Assembly (NCBI RefSeq): GCF_007997135.1
Contig: NZ_VORU01000003.1
Span: forward strand, 124,001 to 188,000
Direction of reading: 5' to 3'
Origin: Aequorivita lipolytica
Lineage (GTDB): Bacteria > Bacteroidota > Bacteroidia > Flavobacteriales > Flavobacteriaceae
DNA: 64,000 bases
Position 1 is the first letter of the stretch, and each line of letters starts with the position of its first letter. Both the position numbers and the translations under genes were made by a program. The notes below the pieces were generated by a model. That model was given only the letters and a program-made list of their open reading frames with translations, made no database searches and had not been told where the DNA came from. This document shows positions 35,521 through 44,028 of the stretch, piece after piece.

Positions 35521-35535
35521 AACAAAATTATAAAA

Positions 35536-36978
35536 TTGAAAATTCTACTCACAGGTGCCAACGGATATATTGGGATGCGTTTGCTTCCCCAGCTTTTAGA
35601 GAACGGACATGAAATAATCTGTGCCGTTCGCGATAAAAACCGGCTTCCGCTGGATCCAGAAACCATAAAAAAGATAACAGTATTTGAAGTTGATTTCGCG
35701 GAAGAAGTGAACACCGAATCTTTTCCGAAAGATATAGATGCTGCGTATTATTTGATTCATTCCATGAGCGGTGGCGACAATAATTTTGATGAAATTGAAG
35801 CGCGCGCAGCAGAAAATTTCAATGAATATATGGCGGTAACATCTGTGAAGCAGGTTATATATTTAAGCGGAATTGTTAATGAAGAACAGCTTTCCAAACA
35901 CTTGGCTTCAAGAAAAAAGGTGGAAGATATTTTGTTCAAGGGAAGTTTCCATTTAACAGTATTGCGAGCGGGAATCGTGGTGGGCAGCGGTAGTTCTTCT
36001 TTTGAAATAATTAGGGATTTGTGTGAAAAACTACCAATTATGGTAGCTCCAAAATGGTTGCAAACTAGAATACAACCCATAGCCATTCGCGATGTGATTA
36101 CCTTTCTTTATGGTGTTTTAGACAATGAAAAATGTTTTGACCAATCTTTCGATATTGGTGGCCCCGATGTTTTAACGTATAAAGAAATGCTATTGAAATA
36201 TTCTAAAATTCGCGGATTGAAACTTTGGATAATTTCTGTTCCTATTATGTCTCCTCGGCTATCTTCTTATTGGTTGTATTTTGTAACCTCAACTTCCTAT
36301 AAACTTGCCGTAAACCTTGTGGACAGTATGAAAATGGAAGTTGTTGCAAGAGACAACAAACTCCAGGAAATCTTGAATATCAAACCCATTTCTTACGAGG
36401 AAGCAATTAAAAAAGCATTTTTAAAAATTGAGCAAAACCTTGTTATTTCCAGTTGGAAGGATTCCTTGGTTGCCGGTAGAATTTCGAATTTAAAAGAATA
36501 TATACAAGTGCCCAAGTTTGGATGCCTGAAAGACGAAAAAGTTTTGAAAGTGGATGATCCCGAAAAAGCATTGAACAACATTTGGGCCATTGGGGGTTCG
36601 CATGGGTGGTATTATGCAAACTCGCTTTGGAAAATACGCGGATTTATGGATAAGCTTTTCGGTGGGGTTGGTCTTAGACGCGGAAGAACACATCCAGATG
36701 AAATTTACACTGGTGATGCGCTAGATTTTTGGCGTGTGCTATATGCCGACAGGGAAAGCAAGCGACTATTGCTTTTTGCCGAAATGAAACTTCCGGGAGA
36801 GGCGTGGCTAGAGTTTTGTATAAATGAGAACAATGAATTGATACAAACTGCAACCTTTAGACCAAAAGGTTTGTGGGGCCGTTTGTATTGGTACTTGATG
36901 CTGCCCTTCCACTATTTCATTTTTGGCGGAATGATAAAAAACATCGCTGAAGGAAATTATGTTTCCCATCCAAGCTAG
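35536..36978 (+). CDS. SDR-family NAD(P)-binding protein with DUF2867 domain
   Basis: 480 residues, starting at TTG; the Rossmann strand KILLTGANGYIGMRLL begins immediately, so no upstream start is needed. The GANGYIG loop binds the dinucleotide; YYLIHSMSGGD and VIYLSGIV follow the NmrA/complex-I-39-kDa-like pattern (~1-300). The C-terminal ~150 residues (YTGDALDFWRVLYAD, LPGEAWLEFCI, RPKGLWGRLYWYLMLPFHYFIFGGMI) are DUF2867. Proteins of this fusion type are common in Bacteroidota; the substrate is unknown. It ends 4 bases inside the convergent ctlX gene. Confidence 0.85.
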   Translation: MKILLTGANGYIGMRLLPQLLENGHEIICAVRDKNRLPLDPETIKKITVFEVDFAEEVNTESFPKDIDAAYYLIHSMSGGDNNFDEIEARAAENFNEYMAVTSVKQVIYLSGIVNEEQLSKHLASRKKVEDILFKGSFHLTVLRAGIVVGSGSSSFEIIRDLCEKLPIMVAPKWLQTRIQPIAIRDVITFLYGVLDNEKCFDQSFDIGGPDVLTYKEMLLKYSKIRGLKLWIISVPIMSPRLSSYWLYFVTSTSYKLAVNLVDSMKMEVVARDNKLQEILNIKPISYEEAIKKAFLKIEQNLVISSWKDSLVAGRISNLKEYIQVPKFGCLKDEKVLKVDDPEKALNNIWAIGGSHGWYYANSLWKIRGFMDKLFGGVGLRRGRTHPDEIYTGDALDFWRVLYADRESKRLLLFAEMKLPGEAWLEFCINENNELIQTATFRPKGLWGRLYWYLMLPFHYFIFGGMIKNIAEGNYVSHPS

Positions 36979-37907
36979 GATTTAGGGAGAAACACCTCAG
37001 CCATCATACAGCGGGCGCTTCCGCCGCCGCAGGTTTCAATAGTGGTGAGATCGCTACTTAAAATTTCGCAATGCTTTTCAATTGCTGCAATTTGTTCTTT
37101 GTTTAGGCTATTATGCGCCGCAGCGCTCATAACCAAATATTTTTTGTCGTTTCCTTGCAGTTGGAGCATATTGCCTGCAAAGTGGTGCATTTGTGCTTCG
37201 GCTATCTTAATAATTTCCTTTCCATCTTTTTTTAGATGCTGAACAACATTCTTCTTTTCAGTAGCATCATCAATTGATTCCAAACAAATTACGCAGAATT
37301 TTTCAGCAACACACATCATTACATTTGTGTGATAGATGGGTAAACGTTTGCCGTCCACGGTTTGGTTTGCGGTAAAGATTATTGGTAAGTACTCAAAATC
37401 TTCACAAAACTCAATAAGCAGTTCTTCATCTGCTCTAGGTGAAAGGGCGCAATAAGCTTTTCGGTTTACTCGGTCTAAAAGCAGGCTTCCGGTGCCTTCC
37501 AGAAAAAATCCTTCATCTTCAGCAGGCGTATAATCGAAAATATTATTTATTTTAAAACCTTCGCTTTCTAAACGTATCAAAATTTCCTCACGTCTTTCGC
37601 GACGGCGGTTTTCGGCAAACATTGGGTACAATCCTATATCGCCATTTTCGTGAAAACTGATCCAGTTATTCGGAAAAATGGAATCGGGTGTATCCATTCG
37701 CAAATCATCGTCTTCAACAATAACATTTACGCCTATCGCACGTAGTTTTTCAACAAAAGCATCGAACTCTGACTGCGCCTTGGTATTGATTTCAGCATTT
37801 TTAAGCGCTATGTCTTCCTGAAAAAAATTGTTGACCGCCGTTTGCTCGTTCATACGAAACCCGACCGGGCGAATCATTACGATTGTATCTGTTATTTGTT
37901 TTGCCAA
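36975..37907 (-). CDS. ctlX: Citrulline utilisation hydrolase CtlX-like (guanidino-modifying enzyme fold)
   Basis: 310 residues. The start QITDTIVMIRPVGFRMNEQT, the acidic MDTPDSIFPNNWISFH, FLEGTGSLLLDR, the catalytic His in HHFAGNMLQL and the C-terminal nucleophile region TCGGGSARCMMAEVF match the CtlX branch of the arginine deiminase/amidinotransferase fold. The enzyme probably hydrolyses citrulline or a related ureido/guanidino compound in the cytoplasm. A TAGATTTG promoter box lies on its upstream side. It stands alone; no arginine-deiminase operon surrounds it. Confidence 0.82.
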   Translation of the reverse strand: MAKQITDTIVMIRPVGFRMNEQTAVNNFFQEDIALKNAEINTKAQSEFDAFVEKLRAIGVNVIVEDDDLRMDTPDSIFPNNWISFHENGDIGLYPMFAENRRRERREEILIRLESEGFKINNIFDYTPAEDEGFFLEGTGSLLLDRVNRKAYCALSPRADEELLIEFCEDFEYLPIIFTANQTVDGKRLPIYHTNVMMCVAEKFCVICLESIDDATEKKNVVQHLKKDGKEIIKIAEAQMHHFAGNMLQLQGNDKKYLVMSAAAHNSLNKEQIAAIEKHCEILSSDLTTIETCGGGSARCMMAEVFLPKS

Positions 37908-37926
37908 TTGGAGTGATTTTAGGATG

Positions 37927-37934
37927 CAAATCTA
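37927..37934 (-). promoter_or_regulatory. Putative -7 box TAGATTTG for ctlX
   Basis: Exact match to TAnnTTTG on the minus strand, 19 bases before the ctlX start codon. Confidence 0.5.
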
Positions 37935-38037
37935 AGGGATTTTCCTGGGGGAAAAAATGGTTTTAGCGACGTAAGTTTTAGAAATAAAATATACTATTTG
38001 CGAACTGACAACGTTTTTAAAAAACACGTATCTTTCA

Positions 38038-38475
38038 ATGAAGAAAATAATTTTATTATTGGCCGCCATTGTATTTTCAATAACACTCTCAGCCCAAGAA
38101 TGGCAAACCGATTTTAAAACCGCAAAGCAAATTTCTTCCGAAGAAAACCGTTCAATAATCCTCGTTTTTCAAGGAAGCGATTGGTGCGCTCCGTGCATAA
38201 AATTGGATCGTGAAATATGGAGCACCGATGAATTTAAAACGTATGCAAAAAATCATTTTGTGATGTTACAGGCAGATTTTCCCCGAAAAAAGAGAAATGC
38301 ATTGCCTGATGCCCAACAGCAAAAAAACAATCAACTTGCGGAAAAATATAACAAGCGAGGCTATTTTCCATTCGTTGTAGTTCTTGATAAAGACGGTACT
38401 GTTTTGGGAGAAGCGGGTTATGAAAAAACTTCGCCCGAGGCTTATATAGAAAAACTTGAATCGTTTCTAAAATAG
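38038..38475 (+). CDS. Secreted thioredoxin-family protein
   Basis: 145 residues. Signal peptide (LLAAIVFSITLSAQ) followed by a thioredoxin fold with redox motif SDWCAPCIKLDREIW (CAPC, ~residues 53-56) and the cis-Pro segment KRGYFPFVVVLDKDG. It should act as a disulphide reductase or relay in the periplasm. First gene of a four-gene cluster with apbE, DUF4266 and DUF3570 genes and only one base apart from apbE, which suggests that it keeps Cys residues of a partner reduced; the DUF4266 tail with its CGC motif is a candidate. Confidence 0.88.
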   Translation: MKKIILLLAAIVFSITLSAQEWQTDFKTAKQISSEENRSIILVFQGSDWCAPCIKLDREIWSTDEFKTYAKNHFVMLQADFPRKKRNALPDAQQQKNNQLAEKYNKRGYFPFVVVLDKDGTVLGEAGYEKTSPEAYIEKLESFLK

Positions 38476-38476
38476 T

Positions 38477-39466
38477 TTGAAAAAGACAACCTCATTGCTC
38501 ATTGCACTGCTTTGTGTGAATTTCACGTTCTCACAAGAAATATTTAAACGTACCCTAAAATTAATGGGAAGCCGTTTTGAAATTACGGTTGTTGCAAAAG
38601 ATTCAACTGAAGCTAACGATTATATTGATTTGGCGGTTGGTGAAATAACTCGTATTGAAAAGCTCATTTCCTCATGGGATTCGGCTTCTCAAACTTCAGA
38701 AATAAATAGAAGCGCAGGCATAAAACCTGTAAAGGTTGATGAAGAACTCTATAATTTAATCGGACGTTCTGCAGAAATTTCAAAATTGACCGACGGCGCT
38801 TTCGACATCAGTTTTGCTTCCATGGATAAAATCTGGAAGTTTGACGGCAGCATGACCGAGATGCCTTCGGAAGAAGCCATAAAACAATCCGTTGCTAAAG
38901 TAGGGCATCAAAATATTATTCTTGATCCTGAAAATTTTACGGTTTTTCTAAAATTGGAGGGAATGAAAATAGGCTTTGGCGGCATAGGCAAAGGATATGC
39001 GGCCGATAAAGCAAAAAAACTTTTGATGGAAAAAGGGGTTAGTGCAGGAATAATAAATGCTGCTGGCGATATGAACACTTGGGGGAAGCAACCCGACGGT
39101 GAATTTTGGAAAGTGGCCATCACCAACCCGATGGACAAAAATAAGGCCTTTGCGTTACTTCCCTTAAAAGATAATGCCGTGGTTACCTCCGGCAATTATG
39201 AAAAATACGTTACTTTTAATGGTGTTCGCTACACGCATATAATTAACCCTCGCACAGGCTATCCCGCCACAGGAATTATCAGCGCCACAGTATTTGCTCC
39301 AAAAGCCGAAATTGCAGATGCTTTGGCAACTTCAATTTTTGTTATGGGAAAGGATGTTGGTATTGACCTTATAAATCAACTGCCAAAAATAGAATGCATC
39401 GTTATTGATGAAAAGGGTGAAGTTTTCACTTCAGAAAATATTGAGATTGAAACCATTAAAAAGTAA
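38477..39466 (+). CDS. apbE: FAD:protein FMN transferase (ApbE)
   Basis: 329 residues. TTG start one base after the thioredoxin stop. Signal peptide (SLLIALLCVNFTFSQ) for export. ApbE motifs include LMGSRFEITV, DGAFDISFASM, GGIGKGYAADKAKKLL, NAAGDMNTWGKQ and a YTHIINPRTGYPA metal/FAD region with the later DALATSIFVMG. The enzyme attaches FMN through a phosphoester bond to Thr/Ser in exported electron-transfer proteins. No obvious substrate with the classical SGAT-type site is next to it; the following DUF4266 lipoprotein has an SGAN near-match. Confidence 0.93.
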   Translation: MKKTTSLLIALLCVNFTFSQEIFKRTLKLMGSRFEITVVAKDSTEANDYIDLAVGEITRIEKLISSWDSASQTSEINRSAGIKPVKVDEELYNLIGRSAEISKLTDGAFDISFASMDKIWKFDGSMTEMPSEEAIKQSVAKVGHQNIILDPENFTVFLKLEGMKIGFGGIGKGYAADKAKKLLMEKGVSAGIINAAGDMNTWGKQPDGEFWKVAITNPMDKNKAFALLPLKDNAVVTSGNYEKYVTFNGVRYTHIINPRTGYPATGIISATVFAPKAEIADALATSIFVMGKDVGIDLINQLPKIECIVIDEKGEVFTSENIEIETIKK

Positions 39467-39529
39467 GCAGTCACAGTTTGCAGTACTTCGATAAGCTAAG
39501 CAATCATGACAGTTTCAAAAATAAAAATC

Positions 39530-39745
39530 ATGAAAAAACTAATAATTCTTCTTTGCCTTGTTCTTTCTGGCTCATTAGGTTCCTGCACGGTTGTTAAGGA
39601 ATACGAAAAGGTAAAACTGAATGATCCCGATATGGTATTGGCCGACAAACCCGTAGACAGGTTTGAGGTTAATGCGCAGGCCTATCGCGAAGCTGCATCG
39701 GGTGCCAACGGAGGTAAAACTGGTGGTGGCTGCGGCTGTAATTAA
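39530..39745 (+). CDS. DUF4266 small lipoprotein with Cys-Gly-Cys tail
   Basis: 71 residues from the ATG at 39530; an in-frame ATG at 39506 would add eight polar residues before the signal. Lipobox SGSLGSCTVV (Cys19). The mature part has VKLNDPDMVLADKP followed by YREAASGANGGKTGGGCGCN at the extreme C-terminus. This matches the DUF4266 pattern, which accompanies DUF3570, ApbE and thioredoxin genes. The glycine-rich CGC tail could bind metal or a cofactor, and SGAN resembles a flavinylation site but lacks the acceptor Thr/Ser. Function not established. Confidence 0.82.
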   Translation: MKKLIILLCLVLSGSLGSCTVVKEYEKVKLNDPDMVLADKPVDRFEVNAQAYREAASGANGGKTGGGCGCN

Positions 39746-39753
39746 TGTTTTAT

Positions 39754-40989
39754 ATGAAAAATATAGTTAGCTTATTTATCATTCTGTTTTCAACAACAGT
39801 TTTTGCACAGGATTCTACTTCCACTTATAAAAAGCGCGTACTTGAAGCCACCGAAGTAGATTTTCTTACAAGTTATTACAGCCAAGACGGTGACAATGCC
39901 GCCGTAAGTGGCGGTATCGGCACAGAAAAACTTACGGATTTCACTCCAACTATTGTCGTAGCGATTCCATTAAATGCTGACGATGTTTTAACAATTGACG
40001 CGGGTGTTTCTGCATACACCTCTGCTTCATCGAGTAATGTTGATCCTTTTGATAGTAATAGCCCCGCTGATCCTTATGTAGCTTCTTCAGGCGCCTCGGC
40101 TAGCGATCTTTGGGCGGGTGGAAACCTTAGTTATTCACACAGTAGTGATGACCGAAACAATATAGTAAGTGCAAAGGTTTCCGTCTCTTCGGAGTATGAT
40201 TATTTCTCATTGGGGTTTGGTGGAAGTTATACTAAACTTTTTAATGAAAAGAACACTGAATTGAGTGTTCACGCTAATGTTTACTTAGATTCTTGGAAAT
40301 TATTGTATCCAATAGAACTGCGCGAATCTTCTACTTTTAATGGATTGGATACCAAAAACAGAAATTCGTATTCACTAGGTTTTGGGTTTTCGCAAATACT
40401 TTCAAAAAGCCTTCAGGGCGCACTTTCAATCGACTTAGTACAGCAGCAGGGCTTACTCTCCACTCCTTTTCAAAGGGTTTATTTTTCAGATCTTCGCGAT
40501 CGTTTTCGTGAAAATTTTCAACTGGCGGATGATATTGAAAGACTGCCAGAAAATCGTTTTAAAACAGCAATCGGCGGAAGGTTAAACTATTTTATAAATG
40601 AAATGTTTGTGTTACGGACCTATTACCGTTACTATTTTGATGATTGGGGAATAACCTCGCACACAGCAAGTATTGAAGTTCCCATAAAAATTACCGACAA
40701 ATTTACATTGTATCCAAGTTATCGTTATTACAATCAAACTGCGGCCGATTATTTTTACCCTTATGAAACGGCGCTTTCTACAGATGAATTTTACACTTCA
40801 GATTATGATCTTTCTGAGTTTTCTGCAAACCAATACGGTTTTGGAATAGGCTATACTGATATTTTCACTAAATTGAAACTGTTAAAGTTTGGTTTGAAAA
40901 GTATAGATTTAAAATACGATTATTACAAACGCGACAGCGGTTTGTATTATAGTCTTATTTCGGCAGGATTTAAGTTTGTAGGAAATTGA
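39754..40989 (+). CDS. DUF3570 outer-membrane beta-barrel protein
   Basis: 411 residues from the ATG at 39754, which gives a clean signal peptide (NIVSLFIILFSTTVFAQ); an ATG at 39745 overlapping the previous stop (TAATG) is also possible. The body is a series of amphipathic strands (DFLTSYYSQDGDNAAVSGG, WAGGNLSYSHSSDDRNNIV, FVLRTYYRYYFDDWGI) characteristic of DUF3570 barrels. Last gene of the thioredoxin-apbE-DUF4266 cluster. It could form the outer-membrane channel or scaffold for the small Cys-rich lipoprotein; the function of the family is unknown. Confidence 0.87.
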   Translation: MKNIVSLFIILFSTTVFAQDSTSTYKKRVLEATEVDFLTSYYSQDGDNAAVSGGIGTEKLTDFTPTIVVAIPLNADDVLTIDAGVSAYTSASSSNVDPFDSNSPADPYVASSGASASDLWAGGNLSYSHSSDDRNNIVSAKVSVSSEYDYFSLGFGGSYTKLFNEKNTELSVHANVYLDSWKLLYPIELRESSTFNGLDTKNRNSYSLGFGFSQILSKSLQGALSIDLVQQQGLLSTPFQRVYFSDLRDRFRENFQLADDIERLPENRFKTAIGGRLNYFINEMFVLRTYYRYYFDDWGITSHTASIEVPIKITDKFTLYPSYRYYNQTAADYFYPYETALSTDEFYTSDYDLSEFSANQYGFGIGYTDIFTKLKLLKFGLKSIDLKYDYYKRDSGLYYSLISAGFKFVGN

Positions 40990-40990
40990 T

Positions 40991-41368
40991 CTAAGCACCC
41001 AGAAAACTCTCGCCTCCTTTAAGTGAATCTTCATATTCTGAAAGTAACCTTATATAAAAACTATTTTGAAGCTGACCGATTTCCAAACAACCGTTTAGCG
41101 TTTCTTCCAAGTTGGTATAGATTACTTTGTCGGCAAGGGCTTCATTCAAATCATAAAGCCTTAAGGGATTTGTCGTCAACGGCTTGGGATTCCAAATAGA
41201 AATCAATTTTTCAGAGTAATCAATATTCACATCAATTGCATTGAAGTAAAATTTCAATAAAGATTTATGAAAATTTTGGAACGCTTTGTTTGGCTTTATA
41301 TCAAAATCACAACTAATAGTTACGAGACTTCGCATCTGCTCTTGTATCATTTCTTCTCTTTCTTCCAT
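40991..41368 (-). CDS. Hypothetical protein, unrecognised
   Basis: 125 residues, soluble, no signal peptide. Mixed alpha/beta with an acidic N-terminus (MEEREEMIQEQ), SCDFDIKPNKAFQNFHKSLL, a beta segment IDYSEKLISIWNPKPL and a C-terminal helix. No family recognised. It is convergent with the DUF3570 gene, only one base apart. Codon use looks like that of its neighbours. The 126-base gap on its start side holds nothing I can name. Confidence 0.6.
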   Translation of the reverse strand: MEEREEMIQEQMRSLVTISCDFDIKPNKAFQNFHKSLLKFYFNAIDVNIDYSEKLISIWNPKPLTTNPLRLYDLNEALADKVIYTNLEETLNGCLEIGQLQNSFYIRLLSEYEDSLKGGESFLGA

Positions 41369-41494
41369 AACAAAGTTTATGTTACTGAAGATAAGTAGAG
41401 ATGGTTTAAAAAGATTTTATCAAACCTTACTTTAGCGTGAATTTAACTCCTAAAGTTTAAATGCGTTAAAGAAATTAGGAAAGAATTTATAGCT

Positions 41495-41893
41495 TTATTC
41501 TTTATTTTGAAGTCCTTGACTTTCCCAATTGAGAAACCCTCCTTCCATATCGTAGATTTCCTTGAAACCCATTTCTTTCATTATTTGGGCTGCCTTGGCA
41601 CTTCTTTTTCCGCTTCTGCAGTATAAATAAACAGGTTCCTCTTTATCAAGTTTTGCGACTTTTTCTTTAAAATCATCATCTGTTACACAGATATTTTGGG
41701 CAGTTCTAAGATGATCCTCTCCAAATTCCTCTTGTGTCCGTACATCAACCAGCTGAAGGTTTTCGCTATTGGTAACTGCATTATATACTTCTTCAGGGGC
41801 TATAACTGTAATTTCCTGAGCAGTGCTGGTTTCTTTACAAGCAGTAAAAAAAAGTAGCGCTGTTAATCCAAACATTAAAACCAGTTTCTTCAT
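41495..41893 (-). CDS. Rhodanese-like lipoprotein
   Basis: 132 residues. Lipobox LLFFTACKE (Cys19), then one rhodanese domain: LVDVRTQEEFGEDHL, KLDKEEPVYLYCRSGKRSAKAAQIM with the active-site Cys in YCRSGKRS. It could move sulfane sulfur in the periplasm. It lies 12 bases downstream of a second, cytoplasmic rhodanese gene, so the pair may handle sulfur on both sides of the membrane. Confidence 0.88.
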   Translation of the reverse strand: MKKLVLMFGLTALLFFTACKETSTAQEITVIAPEEVYNAVTNSENLQLVDVRTQEEFGEDHLRTAQNICVTDDDFKEKVAKLDKEEPVYLYCRSGKRSAKAAQIMKEMGFKEIYDMEGGFLNWESQGLQNKE

Positions 41894-41905
41894 AATAAAA
41901 TGTGT

Positions 41906-42217
41906 TTAATTAATTATTTCACCCTGCCATTCCATAATTCCGCCTTTAAGATTGTAAGCGTTTTTTACACCCACGGAATTTAGCAACATACAGGCTTGGC
42001 CACTTCTGCCACCGGAACGACAATACAAATAATAATTTTTTTCTGGATCCAATTCTTTTGCACGTTTAAGAAATTCGGCACCGTTAAAAATATCAATCTG
42101 TGTTGCTCCTGGAATGTAACCTTCTTCAAATTCAGCATCGGTGCGAACGTCTATTATTACTGAATTATCGTCGTTTTTAAGTTGTTCACTCCACTGCTGT
42201 TGATTCAAATCTGCCAT
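41906..42217 (-). CDS. Cytoplasmic single-domain rhodanese
   Basis: 103 residues from the ATG at 42217. The frame is open to 42436, but that region is the trp leader on the other strand and encodes no plausible domain, so the shorter start is chosen. Motifs: VIIDVRTDAEFEEGYIPGA, KNYYLYCRSGGRSGQACMLL (active-site Cys) and YNLKGGIMEWQG. Predicted to transfer sulfane sulfur. Divergent from the trp operon. Confidence 0.88.
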   Translation of the reverse strand: MADLNQQQWSEQLKNDDNSVIIDVRTDAEFEEGYIPGATQIDIFNGAEFLKRAKELDPEKNYYLYCRSGGRSGQACMLLNSVGVKNAYNLKGGIMEWQGEIIN

Positions 42218-42312
42218 ATTGTAAATTTTTCTACAAAAATAAGGAATCGAAATGAAGCGAAACAAAATTTCAAAAATTATTATCAGAACTTCAATTTTTA
42301 AAAAAACCTTTC

Positions 42313-42320
42313 TATATTTG
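42313..42320 (+). promoter_or_regulatory. Putative trp operon -7 box TATATTTG
   Basis: Exact TAnnTTTG match 12 bases before the leader-peptide ATG, so transcription should start just ahead of it. A matching -33 TTTG is not obvious. Confidence 0.5.
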
Positions 42321-42332
42321 GACTTTGAAAAA

Positions 42333-42389
42333 ATGAACACATTCAATACAAATACTTGGTGGTGGAAAAACTTACGAAAAACGTCGTGA
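42333..42389 (+). CDS. trpL: trp leader peptide with three consecutive Trp codons
   Basis: An 18-codon frame ATG...TGA with TGG TGG TGG as codons 9-11 (42357-42365), followed by KNLRKTS and stop. It lies between a TAnnTTTG promoter box and a strong hairpin terminator upstream of trpE. Ribosome stalling at the Trp codons under Trp starvation would leave GTCGTGA (42383-42389) free to pair with TCACGAC (42433-42439), which contains the loop and the first bases of the terminator 3' arm. A ribosome reaching the stop codon would mask that segment and let the terminator form. This is the logic of classical attenuation. Confidence 0.85.
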   Translation: MNTFNTNTWWWKNLRKTS

Positions 42390-42420
42390 GCGAAACACCT
42401 ATAGTATAAAAATATACGAA

Positions 42421-42453
42421 AAGGCTTGTCAATCACGACAAGCCTTTTTTTTT
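42421..42453 (+). terminator. trp attenuator terminator
   Basis: AAGGCTTGTC and GACAAGCCTT form a perfect 10-bp stem with an AATCAC loop, followed by a run of T. It sits 49 bases before trpE. The 7-nt antiterminator pairing partner is the end of the leader-peptide frame (42383-42389). A small extra hairpin GTATA/TATAC lies at 42404-42417. Confidence 0.88.
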
Positions 42454-42501
42454 GGCTTTAACCAAAATGGAACTTTTGATTAATATTTCAGCAAATAAAG
42501 A

Positions 42502-43920
42502 ATGAAAATAGAAAATAAAAAATATTCATTAAAAACATATTCAAAAAAACTTTTGGCAGATACGCTAACACCAGTTTCGGTGTATTTGCGGCTTCGTGAC
42601 AAATTTCCGAATAGCCTATTGCTAGAAAGCAGTGACTACCATGCCAACGACAATAGTTTCAGTTATATCTGTTTAAACCCGGTTGCTTCCATAAAAGTTG
42701 AAAATGAAACTATTTTTCAACATTTTCCCGATGGGACAACTCTTGAAAATAAAATTAATGAAAACACGAATGTCCCCAGAGTTTTAGATGAATTTGCTTC
42801 TTCTTTTTCTTCTGAAGAAAGTAATTTCAAATTTATAAACAACGGTCTTTTCGGCTTTATGGCTTTTGATGCGGTGCGTTATTTTGAAGATATTAAACTT
42901 CATAAAAAAGAAGAGAATCTTGAAATGCCTGATTTGTATTACGCCGTTTATCAAAACATAATCGCGATAAACCATTTCAACAATGAAGCTTATATTTTTG
43001 CGCATTGTTATGAAACCGAAAACAACATTCCGCAGATTGAACAAATTTTAAAGTCCAAGAGTTTCGCTGAATATCCTTTTGAAAGAAACGGCGAGCGAAC
43101 AACAAATTTGAATGATGAAGATTTTAAAGCTTTGGTTCGCAAATGCAAAGAACATTGCCAGCGTGGCGATGTTTTCCAAATTGTGCCAAGCAAACGTTTT
43201 TCACAGAAATTCACAGGTGATGAGTTCAACGTTTACAGGGCATTGCGAAGTGTAAATCCTTCGCCCTATCTTTTTTATTTTGATTATGGCAATTTCAAAA
43301 TTTTCGGAAGTTCTCCCGAAGCTCAATTGATTGTAAAAGGAAATCGAGCAGAAATCCACCCAATCGCGGGAACTTTCAAACGCACCGGAAATGACGAACA
43401 GGATGCGGAGCTAGCAAAAAAACTTTCCGAAGACAAAAAAGAAAACAGCGAACACGTAATGCTCGTAGATTTAGCGCGAAATGATTTAAGTCGCCACGGA
43501 ACAAATGTTAAAGTGGAAACCTATCGGGAGGTTCAGTTTTTCTCGCACGTTATTCATTTAGTGAGCAAAGTTACGGCTACAAAAAATCAAAATACTTCAA
43601 CAATGCAGATTGTTGCAGACACATTTCCCGCTGGAACTTTAAGTGGCGCGCCCAAACATAAAGCATTGCAATTGCTCGAAAAATATGAAAATAGAAGTCG
43701 TGAATTTTACGGCGGCGCAATCGGTTTTATGGATTTTAGCGGCAATTTTAATCACGCGATTATCATTCGTTCGTTCGTCAGCAAAAACCATACTTTACAT
43801 TATCAAGCCGGTGCTGGCGTGGTTTCCGAAAGTAACGAGGAAAACGAATTGCAGGAAGTTTATAACAAATTAGGCGCACTTACAAAGGCGCTGGAATTAG
43901 CCGAAAAAATAGCCCCCTAA
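42502..43920 (+). CDS. trpE: Anthranilate synthase component I
   Basis: 472 residues. It makes anthranilate from chorismate with ammonia from TrpG. Chorismate-binding domain motifs: GDVFQIVPSKRFSQKF, NPSPYLFYFDYGNF, GSSPEAQLIVKG, IAGTFKRTGNDEQDAELAKKL, HVMLVDLARNDLSRHG and PAGTLSGAPKHKALQLL. First structural gene of trpEGDCFBA, regulated by the upstream attenuator. The final codons (KIAP) and stop are supplied by a GC-rich repeat (AGCCCCCTAACCCCC). Confidence 0.97.
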   Translation: MKIENKKYSLKTYSKKLLADTLTPVSVYLRLRDKFPNSLLLESSDYHANDNSFSYICLNPVASIKVENETIFQHFPDGTTLENKINENTNVPRVLDEFASSFSSEESNFKFINNGLFGFMAFDAVRYFEDIKLHKKEENLEMPDLYYAVYQNIIAINHFNNEAYIFAHCYETENNIPQIEQILKSKSFAEYPFERNGERTTNLNDEDFKALVRKCKEHCQRGDVFQIVPSKRFSQKFTGDEFNVYRALRSVNPSPYLFYFDYGNFKIFGSSPEAQLIVKGNRAEIHPIAGTFKRTGNDEQDAELAKKLSEDKKENSEHVMLVDLARNDLSRHGTNVKVETYREVQFFSHVIHLVSKVTATKNQNTSTMQIVADTFPAGTLSGAPKHKALQLLEKYENRSREFYGGAIGFMDFSGNFNHAIIIRSFVSKNHTLHYQAGAGVVSESNEENELQEVYNKLGALTKALELAEKIAP

Positions 43921-44028
43921 CCCCCGAAGGGGGAATTTTAAACTCTATATAATATGGAAAAGGAAAAAATAAAAGAAGCTGAAAATCAAGCTCCCTTACC
44001 TCTTGGGGAAGGGATGGGGATGGGGCTG
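43911..44028. repeat. GC-rich palindromic units at the trpE/trpG junction
   Basis: Unit one (43911-43937) has CCCCC-TAA-CCCCCGAAGGGGG and provides the trpE stop. Unit two (43990-44028), CTCCCTTACC facing GGATGGGGATGGGG with an inner CTCTTGGGGAAG, lies inside the 5' end of trpG and is translated. Confidence 0.7.

Noticed and set aside
42218-42436. N-terminal extension of the cytoplasmic rhodanese
   Set aside because: The region is the trp promoter, leader and attenuator on the other strand, and the extension encodes Phe/Ile-rich sequence with no domain.
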